64,000 nt of DNA from Salinimicrobium sp. TH3 (GTDB lineage Bacteria > Bacteroidota > Bacteroidia > Flavobacteriales > Flavobacteriaceae): contig NZ_JAPONB010000001.1 in the NCBI RefSeq assembly GCF_026676115.1, positions 434,001 through 498,000 of the forward strand. The letters run 5' to 3'. Below the pieces are notes generated by a model. The model had not been told where the DNA came from. It saw nothing but the letters and a program-made list of their open reading frames with translations, and did not search any database. Numbering within the stretch: the stretch's first letter is position 1; the number at the start of each line of letters is the position of its first letter. The translations under genes and the position numbers were made by a program. Positions 45,372 to 55,456 of this stretch are shown here, in pieces.

Positions 45372-46166
45372 ATGACTTATGAAGGTGTGCTAACAAAAAT
45401 GAAAACTGAATTAGCAGAAACAGTTCAATATTACCTCATTTTTGAGCAGGATTTTCTCAATATGAACCAGGTGTTGGACAGGCGTTTAGCGATTAATTTC
45501 CTAAACTACGAATGTACCAGTTGTCATAAGAAAAAGAAAATCTTTGCTAATGGAGTTTGTTATAATTGTTTCATGGAATTGCCCGAAATGGGGGAGTGGG
45601 TAATTAGGCCGGAATTGAGCAAAGCTCATCTCGATGAGGAAGACAGGGATCTGGAATATGAAAAAGCAGCTCAATTGCAGCCACATGTAGTTTACCTGGC
45701 CAATTCCAGTAATGTGAAAGTGGGAGTAACCAGAAAAAGCCAGATCCCTACCCGTTGGATCGATCAGGGGGCGCACGAAGCCATTGAGGTGGTGGAGGTC
45801 CCAAACCGGTATCTTGCAGGGATCACAGAAGTTGCTCTCAAAGAACATCTTTCTGATAAAACCAACTGGCGCAGTATGCTCACCAATAATCTCAAAGATC
45901 TTGATTTGGCGGCGATTCGTGAAGACATGAAGCAATATTTGCCTGCCGAGGTCCTGGATTACTACCTTGCCAATTCTAAGGAGCTCGAGATTAAGTTTCC
46001 CGTAATGAGCTATCCTACAAAATGTAAAACTCTTAACCTCGCAAAAATGCCATTTTACGAGGGGGTTTTAAAAGGAATAAAAGGACAGTACCTTATTTTT
46101 GAAGATGGGATGGTCTTCAACGTAAGGAAACATGAGGGATTTAATGTTTCTCTATCAATCAAATAG
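45372..46166 (+). CDS. DUF2797 protein with N-terminal Cys cluster
   Basis: 264 residues. Zinc ribbon-like CTSCHKK...NGVCYNCF at about 50-72, then a GIY-YIG-like fold region including VYLANSSNVKVGVTRKSQIPTRWIDQGA, as in DUF2797. The YLANS...KVGVT part resembles the GIY-YIG pattern, so nuclease-like activity is possible. Its stop touches the stop of the convergent AsmA-like gene. Confidence 0.75.
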   Translation: MTYEGVLTKMKTELAETVQYYLIFEQDFLNMNQVLDRRLAINFLNYECTSCHKKKKIFANGVCYNCFMELPEMGEWVIRPELSKAHLDEEDRDLEYEKAAQLQPHVVYLANSSNVKVGVTRKSQIPTRWIDQGAHEAIEVVEVPNRYLAGITEVALKEHLSDKTNWRSMLTNNLKDLDLAAIREDMKQYLPAEVLDYYLANSKELEIKFPVMSYPTKCKTLNLAKMPFYEGVLKGIKGQYLIFEDGMVFNVRKHEGFNVSLSIK

Positions 46167-48815
46167 TTACTGGCTCTTTGTAGTATCTTTTTTCTTTTTA
46201 TTGCCTCCCAGAATTCCGCCCAGGATGTCTTTGGCAGTCTCTTTAATGGCCTCATTGGGATTCCTTTTAGCTAAAGAATCTTTTTGAGTTGTAGTTCTGC
46301 CATCTGTGGTATCTTTCTTTTGGCCTCCGCTAATAATGTCACTTAATACATCCCGGCCCTTATCTTTGAGAGCTTCTTTTTGAGTGGCGAGAATTTGTTG
46401 CGTTAGATTATTTACCGCTTGTTGTACGTTGAGGTTGAGGTTAGGATTACTAAAACTACCCGTAATGTTTACCGGTAGGCTAACAGTCATATTCTCCTGG
46501 TCCTGGGCACTAAGACGGGAGAGGGTGCTGCCTATCTCGCTGCCTAAATATTGTGCTGGAACTTCCAGGGCTACGTTATAATTCATGTCCATATCAAAAC
46601 CATGAGCTCCCGAGGCGCGGCCTTTAATTCCTTTGATATTAAAATCAAACGGCTGCACTTCAACCTGTCCATTATTAAAAGTTAACCTTGTCTCCAGGTC
46701 CTTTAGGTTAAGATTATTGAGATCAATGAAGGTAAGGCTTTGATTCAGTTTTGCAAGCAGAGGAGTTTGAGCCGGGTTCACCCTTGCCCCCAGAACCTTT
46801 GCAAGTGCATTCCCCGCTAAAGTTTGTAGCTGTGGGGTAAGGTCATCATTTAAATTTCCTCTCAAGTCTATATTTGTAGTGAGTTCTCCCTGCAAGGCCT
46901 GGGCAATAGGTGCGAGGTTCCTTAATAGCTCCATGTCCTTAAATGCACGTGCAATGTCAATGGACTGTAACTCTAGCTGCATGGCAAAATTTGGAATAAG
47001 GTCTTTGGTAGAAACCAATCCGTTCAACAGGATGTTACCTGCAAAGATGTTGGAAGTAACATTGGACAGGCGGGCGGTTTCATCTACGATCCTCAAATTT
47101 CCATGGGTATTTTCCAGTACCAGGTTGTCGTACAGCACCTTATTTGCGGTAAAGTCAATATTGGCATCCAAAAATGACGGGATCTTTATAGCTTCATCTC
47201 CGGGGATCTCTGCAGTGGTTACCGGTTCATTATCTTCTCCTTCTACTGCAGTTTCCTTCACCATAAAATCATTCACCGAAAAAGTTTTGGAAGAAGCAGT
47301 AAAATTCCCCTTTAGCTTTTGATCTGTGAATAAATACCCCATCAGGTTTTGAATGGTGCCGGTAACAGCGAGATCTGTTTGCCCCGTGGTCAAAACCGTG
47401 TTGTCCAGGCTAACGGTAGCCGGATTAAATCGCAACTGGGCAGTAGAGAGTTTTATCTCATTTGGAATTTCGGGAGAAGTGTAACTAAAATCCCTTATGG
47501 TTGCTGTACCGCTGCTCTTCACATTTTGATACTGCTCCTTTTCTACAGAATCCATATCAAAGCTTGTAGTAAGATCGGCAGTGACAATACCATTAAGGTC
47601 CTGCTCCAGTTCAAGCGGATAGGCTCTGGTGATATTGGCCAGGTTAATAGTTCCCTGTAGTGCCATATTCACCAGCATATTGCCGGTAAGGTTTTTAATG
47701 CTTCCGCTGGCGTTAAAAGCGTCCTGATCAATCCTGAAGTTGAGACGGTCAATGTTCATATAGGTATCCTCTGCAATACCGGTGTCATTTTTTAAAACAG
47801 CAGCAATGGTAATATCTTCCACTGCTTTGGGTAGGTCGGGATATTTAAAAGCTGCATTGTTGGAAGTAATATTGATCTCCATTTTTGGAATATAGGTTTC
47901 GTCAACAATTCCGCGGATGAATCCATTTACCACAAAATCTCCTTTTGTTTCTACATTCTCAATGTTCTTAGAGTATTCATCGGGCATTACTGCAAGGAAA
48001 TTCCTGAAGGAGGAAGTGGGGGTCTTAAAAGTAAGATCCACTTCATTATTATTTTCATTCACCTGAACGTAGCCGTCAAAGGTGAGGGGGAGCTTATTTA
48101 TAAGCGCTTCGTTCTCCAAAAAGGTGTAGCGCATATTTTCAAGGTCCATTTTAAAATCGGCATCAAGTTGTAGCTTGTTCCGCTTTAAATAATTGACACT
48201 GTCCATTTCAAAACTTACCAGGGCTGTTGAAAAAGTGCTTAGCGTAGAAGTTTGTGCAGAGAAATCTCCCGTACCCTGGTGGTTTAGATCTTCCACCAGT
48301 AGTTTCATGTTTTGCCCCTGGTCAACATAGTCTACCCGGGAGTTATTGATCTCGTAATGTTCTACATCAAATTTAAACCCGCCACCATTCGAGGTGGTGG
48401 TAGAAACAGTATCCTGTATGGCAATATCATAATTATTGTTCCCCAGGGAGTCCACTTTTACGTTTAGAAAAGTGTTTTCTAATTTAAGAGCATCAATCTT
48501 CTTAGGTTCCCCTGCGCCTTTGAAGAGTTCACGAACCGACATTTGTAAAACAATTTCTTCACTCAGCGCAAGAGTATCACCTTCAAAAGGAGCATTATTT
48601 ATGATCTTCAGGTTTTGAATGGCCAGGGTGGCATCGGGAAAATTCCTGAAGATGCTCAAATCAACATCTTCAAAGCTCACTGTGGCATTGACATTTTTAT
48701 TGATGGTGTCCTGTACTAGATCTTTCAGCTGCTTTTCAAATAAAAATGGAGTGAGAAAAAGCAGGAGAAGGATCACTCCCAGGATAATTCCGAATATTTT
48801 TAAAAATTTTTTCAT
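46167..48815 (-). CDS. AsmA-family protein
   Basis: 882 residues. N-terminal membrane anchor (about 5-25), then long beta-rich repeats typical of AsmA/TamB-like bridge proteins, with NINSRVDYVDQGQNMKLLVEDLNHQG-like blocks and a C-terminal AsmA domain (GRASGAHGFDMDMNYNVALEVP). A Lys/Gln-rich tail ends at 882. Such proteins shape the periplasm-spanning lipid bridge to the outer membrane. Its stop abuts the stop of the convergent DUF2797 gene, leaving no spacer. Confidence 0.85.
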   Translation of the reverse strand: MKKFLKIFGIILGVILLLLFLTPFLFEKQLKDLVQDTINKNVNATVSFEDVDLSIFRNFPDATLAIQNLKIINNAPFEGDTLALSEEIVLQMSVRELFKGAGEPKKIDALKLENTFLNVKVDSLGNNNYDIAIQDTVSTTTSNGGGFKFDVEHYEINNSRVDYVDQGQNMKLLVEDLNHQGTGDFSAQTSTLSTFSTALVSFEMDSVNYLKRNKLQLDADFKMDLENMRYTFLENEALINKLPLTFDGYVQVNENNNEVDLTFKTPTSSFRNFLAVMPDEYSKNIENVETKGDFVVNGFIRGIVDETYIPKMEINITSNNAAFKYPDLPKAVEDITIAAVLKNDTGIAEDTYMNIDRLNFRIDQDAFNASGSIKNLTGNMLVNMALQGTINLANITRAYPLELEQDLNGIVTADLTTSFDMDSVEKEQYQNVKSSGTATIRDFSYTSPEIPNEIKLSTAQLRFNPATVSLDNTVLTTGQTDLAVTGTIQNLMGYLFTDQKLKGNFTASSKTFSVNDFMVKETAVEGEDNEPVTTAEIPGDEAIKIPSFLDANIDFTANKVLYDNLVLENTHGNLRIVDETARLSNVTSNIFAGNILLNGLVSTKDLIPNFAMQLELQSIDIARAFKDMELLRNLAPIAQALQGELTTNIDLRGNLNDDLTPQLQTLAGNALAKVLGARVNPAQTPLLAKLNQSLTFIDLNNLNLKDLETRLTFNNGQVEVQPFDFNIKGIKGRASGAHGFDMDMNYNVALEVPAQYLGSEIGSTLSRLSAQDQENMTVSLPVNITGSFSNPNLNLNVQQAVNNLTQQILATQKEALKDKGRDVLSDIISGGQKKDTTDGRTTTQKDSLAKRNPNEAIKETAKDILGGILGGNKKKKDTTKSQ

Positions 48816-48988
48816 CTTTTACTTTTATGAGATCATATTTTCCTCAAATCGTGCCTTAAGCCCGAATTCTTTGAGGAGCTTTTTTTGTTGAAACTCTTTA
48901 TAACAAAGTTAAGGGTATGTGCATTTCTTTTATTTAATTTGCTGTGAAATATCTTGATCCCGTCTTACTAAAAATTTCTTAAGATCTT

Positions 48989-50113
48989 TTGAACCCTTTA
49001 AAAACCGTTTATATAGCACTAGGAAGCAATGAGGGTGCCAGATTTGACTTTTTACAAAGGGCTATTGAAGAAATTCAGCAAAAAACAGGAGATGTAAGAG
49101 CAGTTTCGGGAGTGTATGAAACCCCTGCCATGGGTTTTGAGGGGAAGCCTTTCCTTAATTCCTGTATTGCTGTAGATAGTCGTTTTAAACCTCATAAGGT
49201 CCTAAAGCAGCTGCTGGAGATCGAGAAAAAAATGGGGCGGGAGAGAAAAACCGGCGACCGTTATCAAAACCGGCCAATAGATCTTGATATCCTGCTTGTG
49301 GAAGATGAGGTGTTCACTTCTAAAGACCTCACAGTACCTCACCCCGAAATTCAAAACCGGAATTTTGTTTTGGCGCCTCTTGCCGATATTGCTTCGGAAG
49401 TAAAGCACCCTCACAAAAAGGTGAAAATTAAAGTCCTGCTGGAGTCTGTCGACAGAACAGAATTAAAGCTTATACCCGAAAAACTGAAGCTTCCGAAGAA
49501 ATTTTCCTTTTCAGGATTCAATTATATTGCCGTGGAAGGGAATATAGGTGCCGGTAAGACCAGTTTTGCAACCATGGTTTCCCAGGATTTTAATGCCAAG
49601 CTTATCCTGGAAAGGTTCAAGGACAATCCATTCCTTCCGAAGTTTTATGAGGATAAGTCACGTTACGCTTTTCCACTGGAAATGTCATTTCTGGCCGACA
49701 GGTATCAGCAGCTTTCAGATGACCTTGCTCAATACGATCTTTTCAAGGATTTTGTGGTTTCCGATTATGATGTTTTTAAATCCCTCATTTTTGCAAAGAT
49801 CACCCTTCATGAAGATGAATACTCGCTTTACCAGAAACTTTTTAACCTTATGTACAAGGAGCTGGTAAAACCCGATCTATATGTGTATTTCTATCAAAAT
49901 ACCGAAAGGTTGCTGGAAAACATCAAGAAGCGGGGCAGGGATTACGAACAGAATATTGAAGCCGATTATCTTGCAAACATCAACCGCAGCTACCTGTCTT
50001 TCATCAAATCCCAGCCCGGGCTCAATGTGAAGATTATTGATATTTCCAATCTGGATTTCGTGAAAAGAAGGGAAGATTATCTAAACCTTCTATCGGAAAT
50101 TACCGAAAAATAG
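48989..50113 (+). CDS. folK: HPPK fused to deoxynucleoside kinase, TTG start
   Basis: 374 residues, two enzymes joined. N-terminal 7,8-dihydro-6-hydroxymethylpterin pyrophosphokinase (about 1-160, YIALGSNEG, and PIDLDILL with Asp-x-Asp). C-terminal deoxynucleoside kinase-like P-loop domain (about 175-374, VEGNIGAGKTSF, then SFLADRYQQL and the DRS-like KKRGRDYEQ lid). The frame is closed by TAA only eight bases upstream of the TTG, so TTG at 48989 is the start. A recognised fusion in this phylum linking folate and nucleotide metabolism. Confidence 0.9.
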   Translation: MNPLKTVYIALGSNEGARFDFLQRAIEEIQQKTGDVRAVSGVYETPAMGFEGKPFLNSCIAVDSRFKPHKVLKQLLEIEKKMGRERKTGDRYQNRPIDLDILLVEDEVFTSKDLTVPHPEIQNRNFVLAPLADIASEVKHPHKKVKIKVLLESVDRTELKLIPEKLKLPKKFSFSGFNYIAVEGNIGAGKTSFATMVSQDFNAKLILERFKDNPFLPKFYEDKSRYAFPLEMSFLADRYQQLSDDLAQYDLFKDFVVSDYDVFKSLIFAKITLHEDEYSLYQKLFNLMYKELVKPDLYVYFYQNTERLLENIKKRGRDYEQNIEADYLANINRSYLSFIKSQPGLNVKIIDISNLDFVKRREDYLNLLSEITEK

Positions 50114-50141
50114 GAGTCAAAAAAGGCATTTTTGACAGGTC

Positions 50142-50678
50142 TTATTTTTTAATTTTTGAAAACATATCCCACAGGACGACTCCTGCACTTACTGCAATAT
50201 TAAGCGAATGTTTGCTCCCCAGTTGTGGGATTTCCAGGACTCCGTCGCTGGCAGTAACTACCTTTTGCTGCACTCCCTTTACCTCATTCCCGAAAACAAG
50301 GGCATATTTTTGCCCTTTTTGAGGAGTAAATGCATCGAGCAAAGTTGAATTTTCGGCCTGTTCTACCGAAAAAACCCGAACGTCTTCCTGCTGAAGGTCT
50401 TTCACCAGCTCCAGGGCATCTTCCCGGTATTCCCAGACCACAGTATCGGTGGCTCCTAAAGCAGTTTTTTGAATATCTTTATGAGGCGGAGTGGCTGTTA
50501 TCCCGCACAGGTAGATCTTTTCTATCAAAAATGCATCTGAGGTGCGAAAAATCGAGCCAACGTTATTGAGACTGCGTACATTGTCTAAAATGACAATAAG
50601 CGGCGTCTTTTCGGCTGACTTAAATTCTTCGGTAGATTTTCTTATGAGTTCGCTGTTTTTCAGCTTTCGGTTTTCCAT
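50142..50678 (-). CDS. SpoU/TrmH-family RNA methyltransferase
   Basis: 178 residues from the ATG at 50678 (a longer frame to 50708 lacks family sequence). SPOUT motifs NVRSLNNVGSIFRTSDAF, ALVFGNEVKGVQQK and IPQLGSKHSLNIAVSAGVVLW. It 2'-O-methylates a tRNA or rRNA nucleotide. It converges with the folK fusion gene. Confidence 0.92.
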   Translation of the reverse strand: MENRKLKNSELIRKSTEEFKSAEKTPLIVILDNVRSLNNVGSIFRTSDAFLIEKIYLCGITATPPHKDIQKTALGATDTVVWEYREDALELVKDLQQEDVRVFSVEQAENSTLLDAFTPQKGQKYALVFGNEVKGVQQKVVTASDGVLEIPQLGSKHSLNIAVSAGVVLWDMFSKIKK

Positions 50679-50862
50679 GGGACAAAAATAAAAAATAAAA
50701 AAGCACATACGGGGAAGGGATTATTTTAGTTGAAGGGGCTAAAGATTCTTAGGTTCAAAGGTTTTGATAGGTTGTGGATAAAAGTTTGAAAATGAGAGAG
50801 GGGAAGATTATCTTTAAATTGAGAGAATCCATATTTTAGCCCTCAGCAAAAATTCGAGCCCA

Positions 50863-53484
50863 GTGTCAGGAAAATCAGAGAAGAAGGTGACCCCTTTAAT
50901 GCAGCAGTACAACAGCATCAAGAAGAAATATCCCGATGCGATGTTGCTGTTTAGGGTAGGCGATTTTTATGAAACCTTCGGGGAAGATGCCGTAAAAGCA
51001 GCACGTATCCTCAATATTGTGCTTACTAACCGCAATAATGGCAGCGAACGCAGCGAATTGGCGGGTTTTCCACATCATTCCTTGAATACCTATCTACCCA
51101 AACTGGTAAAGGCGGGGGAGCGGGTGGCAATTTGTGACCAGCTGGAAGATCCAAAACTCACCAAAAAGATCGTAAAACGGGGCGTGACCGAACTGGTGAC
51201 TCCCGGGGTCTCTATGAATGATGAGGTGCTTCAAAGCAAGACCAATAATTTTTTATGCGCGGTTCACTTTGGCAAGAGGTCTTTGGGAATATCTTTTCTG
51301 GATGTTTCCACGGGAGAATTCCTTACTGCCGAAGGTTCTGTTGAATATATTGATAAGCTGCTGCAAAATTTTGGTCCCAGCGAAGTGCTGGTTCCAAAGC
51401 AGAAGAAAAAAGAATTTTACGCCAGTTTTGGGCAGGACCACCATGTTTTCTTCCTGGAGGACTGGGTCTTTAAACTGGATTATGCTTACGAGAACCTGAA
51501 CACTCATTTTAAAACGAAGTCTTTAAAGGGTTTTGGAGTAGAGCACCTGGAGGAGGGAATTATTGCGGCAGGATCTGTTCTTTACTATCTGGGAGAAACA
51601 CAACATCACCGCCTGCAGCATATTACCGGCCTTACCCGTATAGCCGAAGAGGAATATGTGTGGATGGACAGGTTCACCATTCGCAACCTGGAGCTATACA
51701 CTTCGAATGCTCAAAATGCAGTAACCCTGCTTGATGTCATTGATAAAACCATTTCCCCAATGGGAGGAAGGATGTTGAAACGATGGCTTGCTTTACCTCT
51801 TAAAAATGCCGAAAAAATAAAGAAGCGTCACAAGGTGGTCGCTTACCTTGTTGATGAGCCCGAAACACTTGAGAAGACCAGAAATCATATTAAAAAGATT
51901 AGCGATCTGGAAAGGTTGATCTCCAAGGTGGCTACCGCAAAGGTGTGCCCACGGGAGGTGATCCAGCTTAAAAATTCCCTGGAAGCAGTGATACCGGTCA
52001 AGGCACTTGCGACTTCTTCGGGCGAAGAGGCTCTAAAGGTGATGGGGGAGAACCTGCAAAGTTGTGATCTGCTTCGGAATAAAATAAAAGAAACCCTTTA
52101 CGAAGATGCACCGGTAAATATTCAGAAGGGAAATACTGTTGCTGAAGGATTTTCAGCTGAACTGGATGACCTGCGAAAAATAGCATTTTCGGGCAAGGAT
52201 TATTTAGATAAGCTCCTGGAGCGGGAGAGTGCCGCCACAGGGATCACCTCCCTCAAAATTGGGAGCAATAATGTCTTTGGTTATTATATAGAGGTACGTA
52301 ATGCGCACAAAAACAAGGTGCCGGAGGACTGGGTGAGGAAACAGACCCTCGTTAATGCAGAAAGATATATCACCGAAGAACTTAAGGAATACGAGGCAAA
52401 AATATTGGGAGCCGAAGAAAAGATCCTTCAGCTGGAACAGGATATATTTGCCAGTCTCGTTACCTGGATTGGAGATTATATCCAGCCGGTGCAGCAAAAT
52501 GCTTTTATTATTGGGCAGCTCGATTGCTTATGTTCCTTTGCCCAACAAGCCAATTCAGAAAACTACTGTCAACCAAAAATTGACGATTCCTTTGAACTCG
52601 AAATAACCAATGGTCGTCATCCTGTCATTGAAAAGCAGTTGCCACTTTCTGAAGCCTATGTTGCCAACGATGTTTACCTGGACAGGGAAACCCAGCAAAT
52701 TATCATGATCACAGGGCCTAACATGAGTGGTAAGTCGGCGATTCTAAGACAAACCGCACTCATTGTGCTTATGGCGCAGATGGGAAGTTTTGTGCCTGCT
52801 GAAGCAGTTAGGATTGGCCTGGTAGACAAGATCTTTACGAGGGTAGGTGCCAGTGATAATATTTCCATGGGGGAATCCACTTTTATGGTGGAAATGAATG
52901 AAACTGCGAGCATCCTTAATAACCTTTCGGAAAGAAGTTTAGTACTGCTGGATGAAATAGGTAGGGGAACCAGCACCTACGATGGTATTTCTATTGCATG
53001 GGCAATTACAGAATATCTTCATGAGCACCCTGCAAAAGCAAAAACCCTTTTTGCAACCCATTACCATGAGCTAAACGATATGGGGGAGACCTTTGGGCGT
53101 ATTAAGAACTATAATGTTTCGGTAAAGGAGCTTAAGGATAATGTGCTGTTCCTAAGAAAGCTGGTGCCGGGAGGCAGTGAACACAGTTTCGGGATACATG
53201 TGGCGCGAATGGCCGGCATGCCCCAACAGGTTTTAAGAAGGGCAAATAAGATCCTGAAGAAACTTGAAGATTCTCATGGGATGAAGGAAAAATCGGGAGC
53301 CGTAAAGAAGTCGGCCGAAGACGATATGCAGCTCAGTTTTTTTAATCTTGATGATCCTATCCTGGAAGAACTTAAAGAAGAAATACTGCATACAGATATC
53401 AATACCCTTACTCCCGTGGAAGCTTTGATGAAGCTCAACGAGATTAAACGAATGCTTACCAGCAGGCAACAGGCAGGGGTATAG
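50863..53484 (+). CDS. mutS: DNA mismatch repair protein MutS, GTG start
   Basis: 873 residues. N-terminal mismatch-binding motif [12 protein letters not shown] (Phe-x-Glu), connector, lever, clamp, and ATPase domain with [13 protein letters not shown] and the Walker [17 protein letters not shown], then ATHYHEL. The GTG at 50863 gives the usual MutS beginning. Complete gene; the last residues ASRQQ region belongs to the short C-terminal tail. Confidence 0.98.
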   Translation: MSGKSEKKVTPLMQQYNSIKKKYPDAMLLFRVGDFYETFGEDAVKAARILNIVLTNRNNGSERSELAGFPHHSLNTYLPKLVKAGERVAICDQLEDPKLTKKIVKRGVTELVTPGVSMNDEVLQSKTNNFLCAVHFGKRSLGISFLDVSTGEFLTAEGSVEYIDKLLQNFGPSEVLVPKQKKKEFYASFGQDHHVFFLEDWVFKLDYAYENLNTHFKTKSLKGFGVEHLEEGIIAAGSVLYYLGETQHHRLQHITGLTRIAEEEYVWMDRFTIRNLELYTSNAQNAVTLLDVIDKTISPMGGRMLKRWLALPLKNAEKIKKRHKVVAYLVDEPETLEKTRNHIKKISDLERLISKVATAKVCPREVIQLKNSLEAVIPVKALATSSGEEALKVMGENLQSCDLLRNKIKETLYEDAPVNIQKGNTVAEGFSAELDDLRKIAFSGKDYLDKLLERESAATGITSLKIGSNNVFGYYIEVRNAHKNKVPEDWVRKQTLVNAERYITEELKEYEAKILGAEEKILQLEQDIFASLVTWIGDYIQPVQQNAFIIGQLDCLCSFAQQANSENYCQPKIDDSFELEITNGRHPVIEKQLPLSEAYVANDVYLDRETQQIIMITGPNMSGKSAILRQTALIVLMAQMGSFVPAEAVRIGLVDKIFTRVGASDNISMGESTFMVEMNETASILNNLSERSLVLLDEIGRGTSTYDGISIAWAITEYLHEHPAKAKTLFATHYHELNDMGETFGRIKNYNVSVKELKDNVLFLRKLVPGGSEHSFGIHVARMAGMPQQVLRRANKILKKLEDSHGMKEKSGAVKKSAEDDMQLSFFNLDDPILEELKEEILHTDINTLTPVEALMKLNEIKRMLTSRQQAGV

Positions 53485-53534
53485 GTGATTACCGGCAGAC
53501 TAATAAAAGACGGGGGTTTTTTGAAAAAAAATCT

Positions 53535-53563
53535 TTGCCAGTTTCAGAAATGTATTAAATTTG
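53535..53563 (+). promoter_or_regulatory. Promoter of the tRNA-Gly/tRNA-Leu transcript
   Basis: TTG at 53535-53537, 18-base spacer and TAAATTTG at 53556-53563, a match to the Bacteroidota TTG-N17-20-TAnnTTTG. The tRNA-Gly 5' duplication lies between it and the functional tRNA gene. Confidence 0.75.
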
Positions 53564-53590
53564 CACCGCAATACTCCTCACAACAGGAGA

Positions 53591-53649
53591 AGTTCTTTAA
53601 AAATGCGAAAATAGCTCTCCCGATAGCTATCGGGAGGTAGAGCGCCACC
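53591..53649 (+). pseudogene. Partial tRNA-Gly copy with a 20-base palindrome in the D arm
   Basis: TTCTTTAAAA, GCGAAAATAGCTC and GTAGAGCGCCACC match the sequence just before and inside the functional tRNA-Gly at 53681. In place of the D loop sits a perfect palindrome CTCCCGATAG/CTATCGGGAG (53617-53636). The 3' half is missing. It is co-transcribed with the functional genes by position and would fold into a hairpin. Confidence 0.7.
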
Positions 53650-53680
53650 AAGCCTCTCTATTTTTTATGTTCTTTAAAAC

Positions 53681-53753
53681 GCGAAAATAGCTCAGTTGGT
53701 AGAGCGCCACCTTGCCAAGGTGGAGGTCGCGGGTTCGAATCCCGTTTTTCGCT
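53681..53753 (+). tRNA. tRNA-Gly(GCC)
   Basis: Complete cloverleaf: acceptor GCGAAAA / TTTTCGC, D arm GCTC / GAGC, anticodon stem CCACC / GGTGG with loop TTGCCAA (anticodon GCC), T arm GCGGG / CCCGT. CCA is not encoded. Confidence 0.97.
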
Positions 53754-53769
53754 CACATAAACCTTCCAC

Positions 53770-53855
53770 GCTCGGATGGTGGAATTGGTAGACACGTTGG
53801 ACTTAAAATCCAATGGGAAGAAATTCCCGTGCGGGTTCAAGTCCCGCTCCGAGTA
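53770..53855 (+). tRNA. tRNA-Leu(TAA)
   Basis: Class II tRNA of 86 bases. Anticodon stem TTGGA / TCCAA with loop CTTAAAA (anticodon TAA), long variable arm, T arm GCGGG / CCCGC, acceptor GCTCGGA / TCCGAGT with a G-U first pair and discriminator A. CCA is not encoded. Likely the integration site of the element that follows. Confidence 0.96.
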
Positions 53856-53858
53856 CAG

Positions 53859-53898
53859 AAACCCTTGTTAATCACCTGATTTTCAAGGGTTTTTTGTT
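53859..53898 (+). terminator. Terminator of the tRNA transcript
   Basis: Stem AAACCCTTG / CAAGGGTTT with a 16-base loop, followed by a T run. Confidence 0.85.
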
Positions 53899-54308
53899 TT
53901 TTAATGTTTTATTTCCCGACTCTTTCCCGACATTTAGCTAATCCTTCTCTAGAATATTCTTTGTTATCAATTCATACGTATTGATACTATTTCAAAAAGA
54001 AATGGATCTTTAACAAAAACTAAAAAATAGAGTTGTTCAACCATAAAAAATTTCAAAGGGGATTTGACTTTTACCTCCTTCAAATTTCTGAGTACTGTCT
54101 AAAATGTAGCTTAGTCAAAAGTGAATCCTTAAGAATTTGGAATGGAATTCAATATCCCACATTATTTCCTTATTGAAATGGGGTTTGTGGAAGGTCATCC
54201 AGACCAACATTAAACCTGTGGAAGAAAGAATTTACCTAAATGCGTGATTTAACTTCTTTAAAAAGTAAATAAAACCTATCGTTTGTTTATGGTTGTCTAA
54301 TATTAGTT
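53899..54308. other. Probable left end of the right-hand mobile region
   Basis: 410 bases, very AT-rich, without genes. Near its left edge TTTCCCGAC occurs twice (53910-53931), and it directly follows tRNA-Leu, so the border of the integrated element is probably here. The other end is outside the window. Confidence 0.4.
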
Positions 54309-54827
54309 CTAAAAATTGTTATGTCTTATTAGGGTTACTTCCCCTTTAGAATTGGCTGCGGTAGAGGAAAATTCACCTTTTAATTTACTTTTATTACTGA
54401 TTTCTAAAACATAAAAAGTTCTATATTCTCTCTTTGCCCCTTTTTCGATCAGACTCAAATAGATTCTGCTTTTTCCTAGATACTTTCTCTCATAATATCC
54501 ATTAATTGCAACTGTCGATTTCTCACTATATGTCATCTCTTTTCCATCTGATAAAATTTCTTTTAACTTTTCTCCTGATCCAGTAAGTTCGTTTCCTTTT
54601 TGTAATATATGGACTCGATAATACAATTTCATATGCTGATATTTTTTATAATCAGTTTGATGGGTAGTCAATTCAACATCCCATTCTCCGGTAAAATTTT
54701 TTTTCCTAAAAACGTACTCGTTGAGAAGAAATAGAATTAGGGTCAGGAGAATTCCACCAAGTATTGTAGAAGCGATATTAATTATAAATTCACACATATT
54801 ATTCTTTAATATTAAGGTAGAGATCAC
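54309..54827 (-). CDS. Membrane-anchored beta-rich hypothetical protein
   Basis: 172 residues from a GTG at 54827 that overlaps the upstream TGA (GTGA); an ATG at 54797 is an alternative start. One transmembrane segment (about 14-38 from the GTG), then a domain of about ten strands beginning FTGEWDVELTTHQTDYKKY and including GNELTGSGEKLKEIL, the pattern of a lipocalin-like barrel. I do not recognise the family. Third gene of the operon with the 3-span protein and the soluble PBP. Confidence 0.65.
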   Translation of the reverse strand: MISTLILKNNMCEFIINIASTILGGILLTLILFLLNEYVFRKKNFTGEWDVELTTHQTDYKKYQHMKLYYRVHILQKGNELTGSGEKLKEILSDGKEMTYSEKSTVAINGYYERKYLGKSRIYLSLIEKGAKREYRTFYVLEISNKSKLKGEFSSTAANSKGEVTLIRHNNF

Positions 54828-55456
54828 CGAGTTATTGCTCTTCCTACTCCAAAAGTACCGCCTAGTAAGAGAAGAATTAAACTAATTTTTAGGAACCAGT
54901 TTAAATAAATTAGTCCTGAAACCATAAGAGTTAAAGTAATTAATACCAAAGTAAGTGCGATTAAATATTGAATTGCTAGTATTAAGAAACCGAAAAATCT
55001 TTTCACAGGATGATAATTCGAGAAGTTAATATAAAACTTTACCTCATCTTGAACTTTGGAAACTTGGATATAGAGATCTTCGTCTATTTCTTCAATTGTT
55101 TTTAGCAGTAACTTCTCGTTTGTTACAGGATCTATAGAGAGTTTTAAAACGGCTTCAAACGTTAGTTTATTTAAAAATCCTACTTTACCGTCCCGAAGCA
55201 GAATTTCCTGAAGTTGTTCCTTAAACTCTTTACTTTCTTCTTCGGATGGAAAATATGCTATAAAGGCGAGTCGGCTTTTTATTTCCGAAAGAATTTCAAT
55301 TCTTTTTTCCGAAACATCCCTAAAAGTAATCCGTGATTCAGTTAAAGGTTTCTCAATAAGACCTTTGATAATCCAAGATATAAGAGCAAAAAACGAAGTT
55401 ATAAGAATCAGAAGAAATTCTGGTTTAACATCTGAGAAATGTTCTATTAACTCCAT
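54824..55456 (-). CDS. Three-span membrane hypothetical protein
   Basis: 210 residues. One N-terminal segment (about 14-30), an acidic cytosolic-type middle (about 40-145) and two more segments at about 155-180 and 185-205 ending in a glycine-rich end (LLLLGGTFGVGRAI). It overlaps the PBP gene by 10 bases upstream and the next gene by 4, so all three are coupled. No family recognised. Confidence 0.65.
   Translation of the reverse strand: MELIEHFSDVKPEFLLILITSFFALISWIIKGLIEKPLTESRITFRDVSEKRIEILSEIKSRLAFIAYFPSEEESKEFKEQLQEILLRDGKVGFLNKLTFEAVLKLSIDPVTNEKLLLKTIEEIDEDLYIQVSKVQDEVKFYINFSNYHPVKRFFGFLILAIQYLIALTLVLITLTLMVSGLIYLNWFLKISLILLLLGGTFGVGRAITR

Noticed and set aside
53608-53649. A second functional tRNA-Gly
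   Set aside because: The D loop is replaced and the 3' half with anticodon and T arm is absent.
53658-53840. 60-codon minus-strand frame over the tRNA genes
   Set aside because: Antisense to tRNA-Gly and tRNA-Leu; not a gene.
53770-54308. Integrase gene for the right-hand element
   Set aside because: No recombinase gene is found between tRNA-Leu and the window end other than the IS110 transposase; it may lie beyond base 64000.
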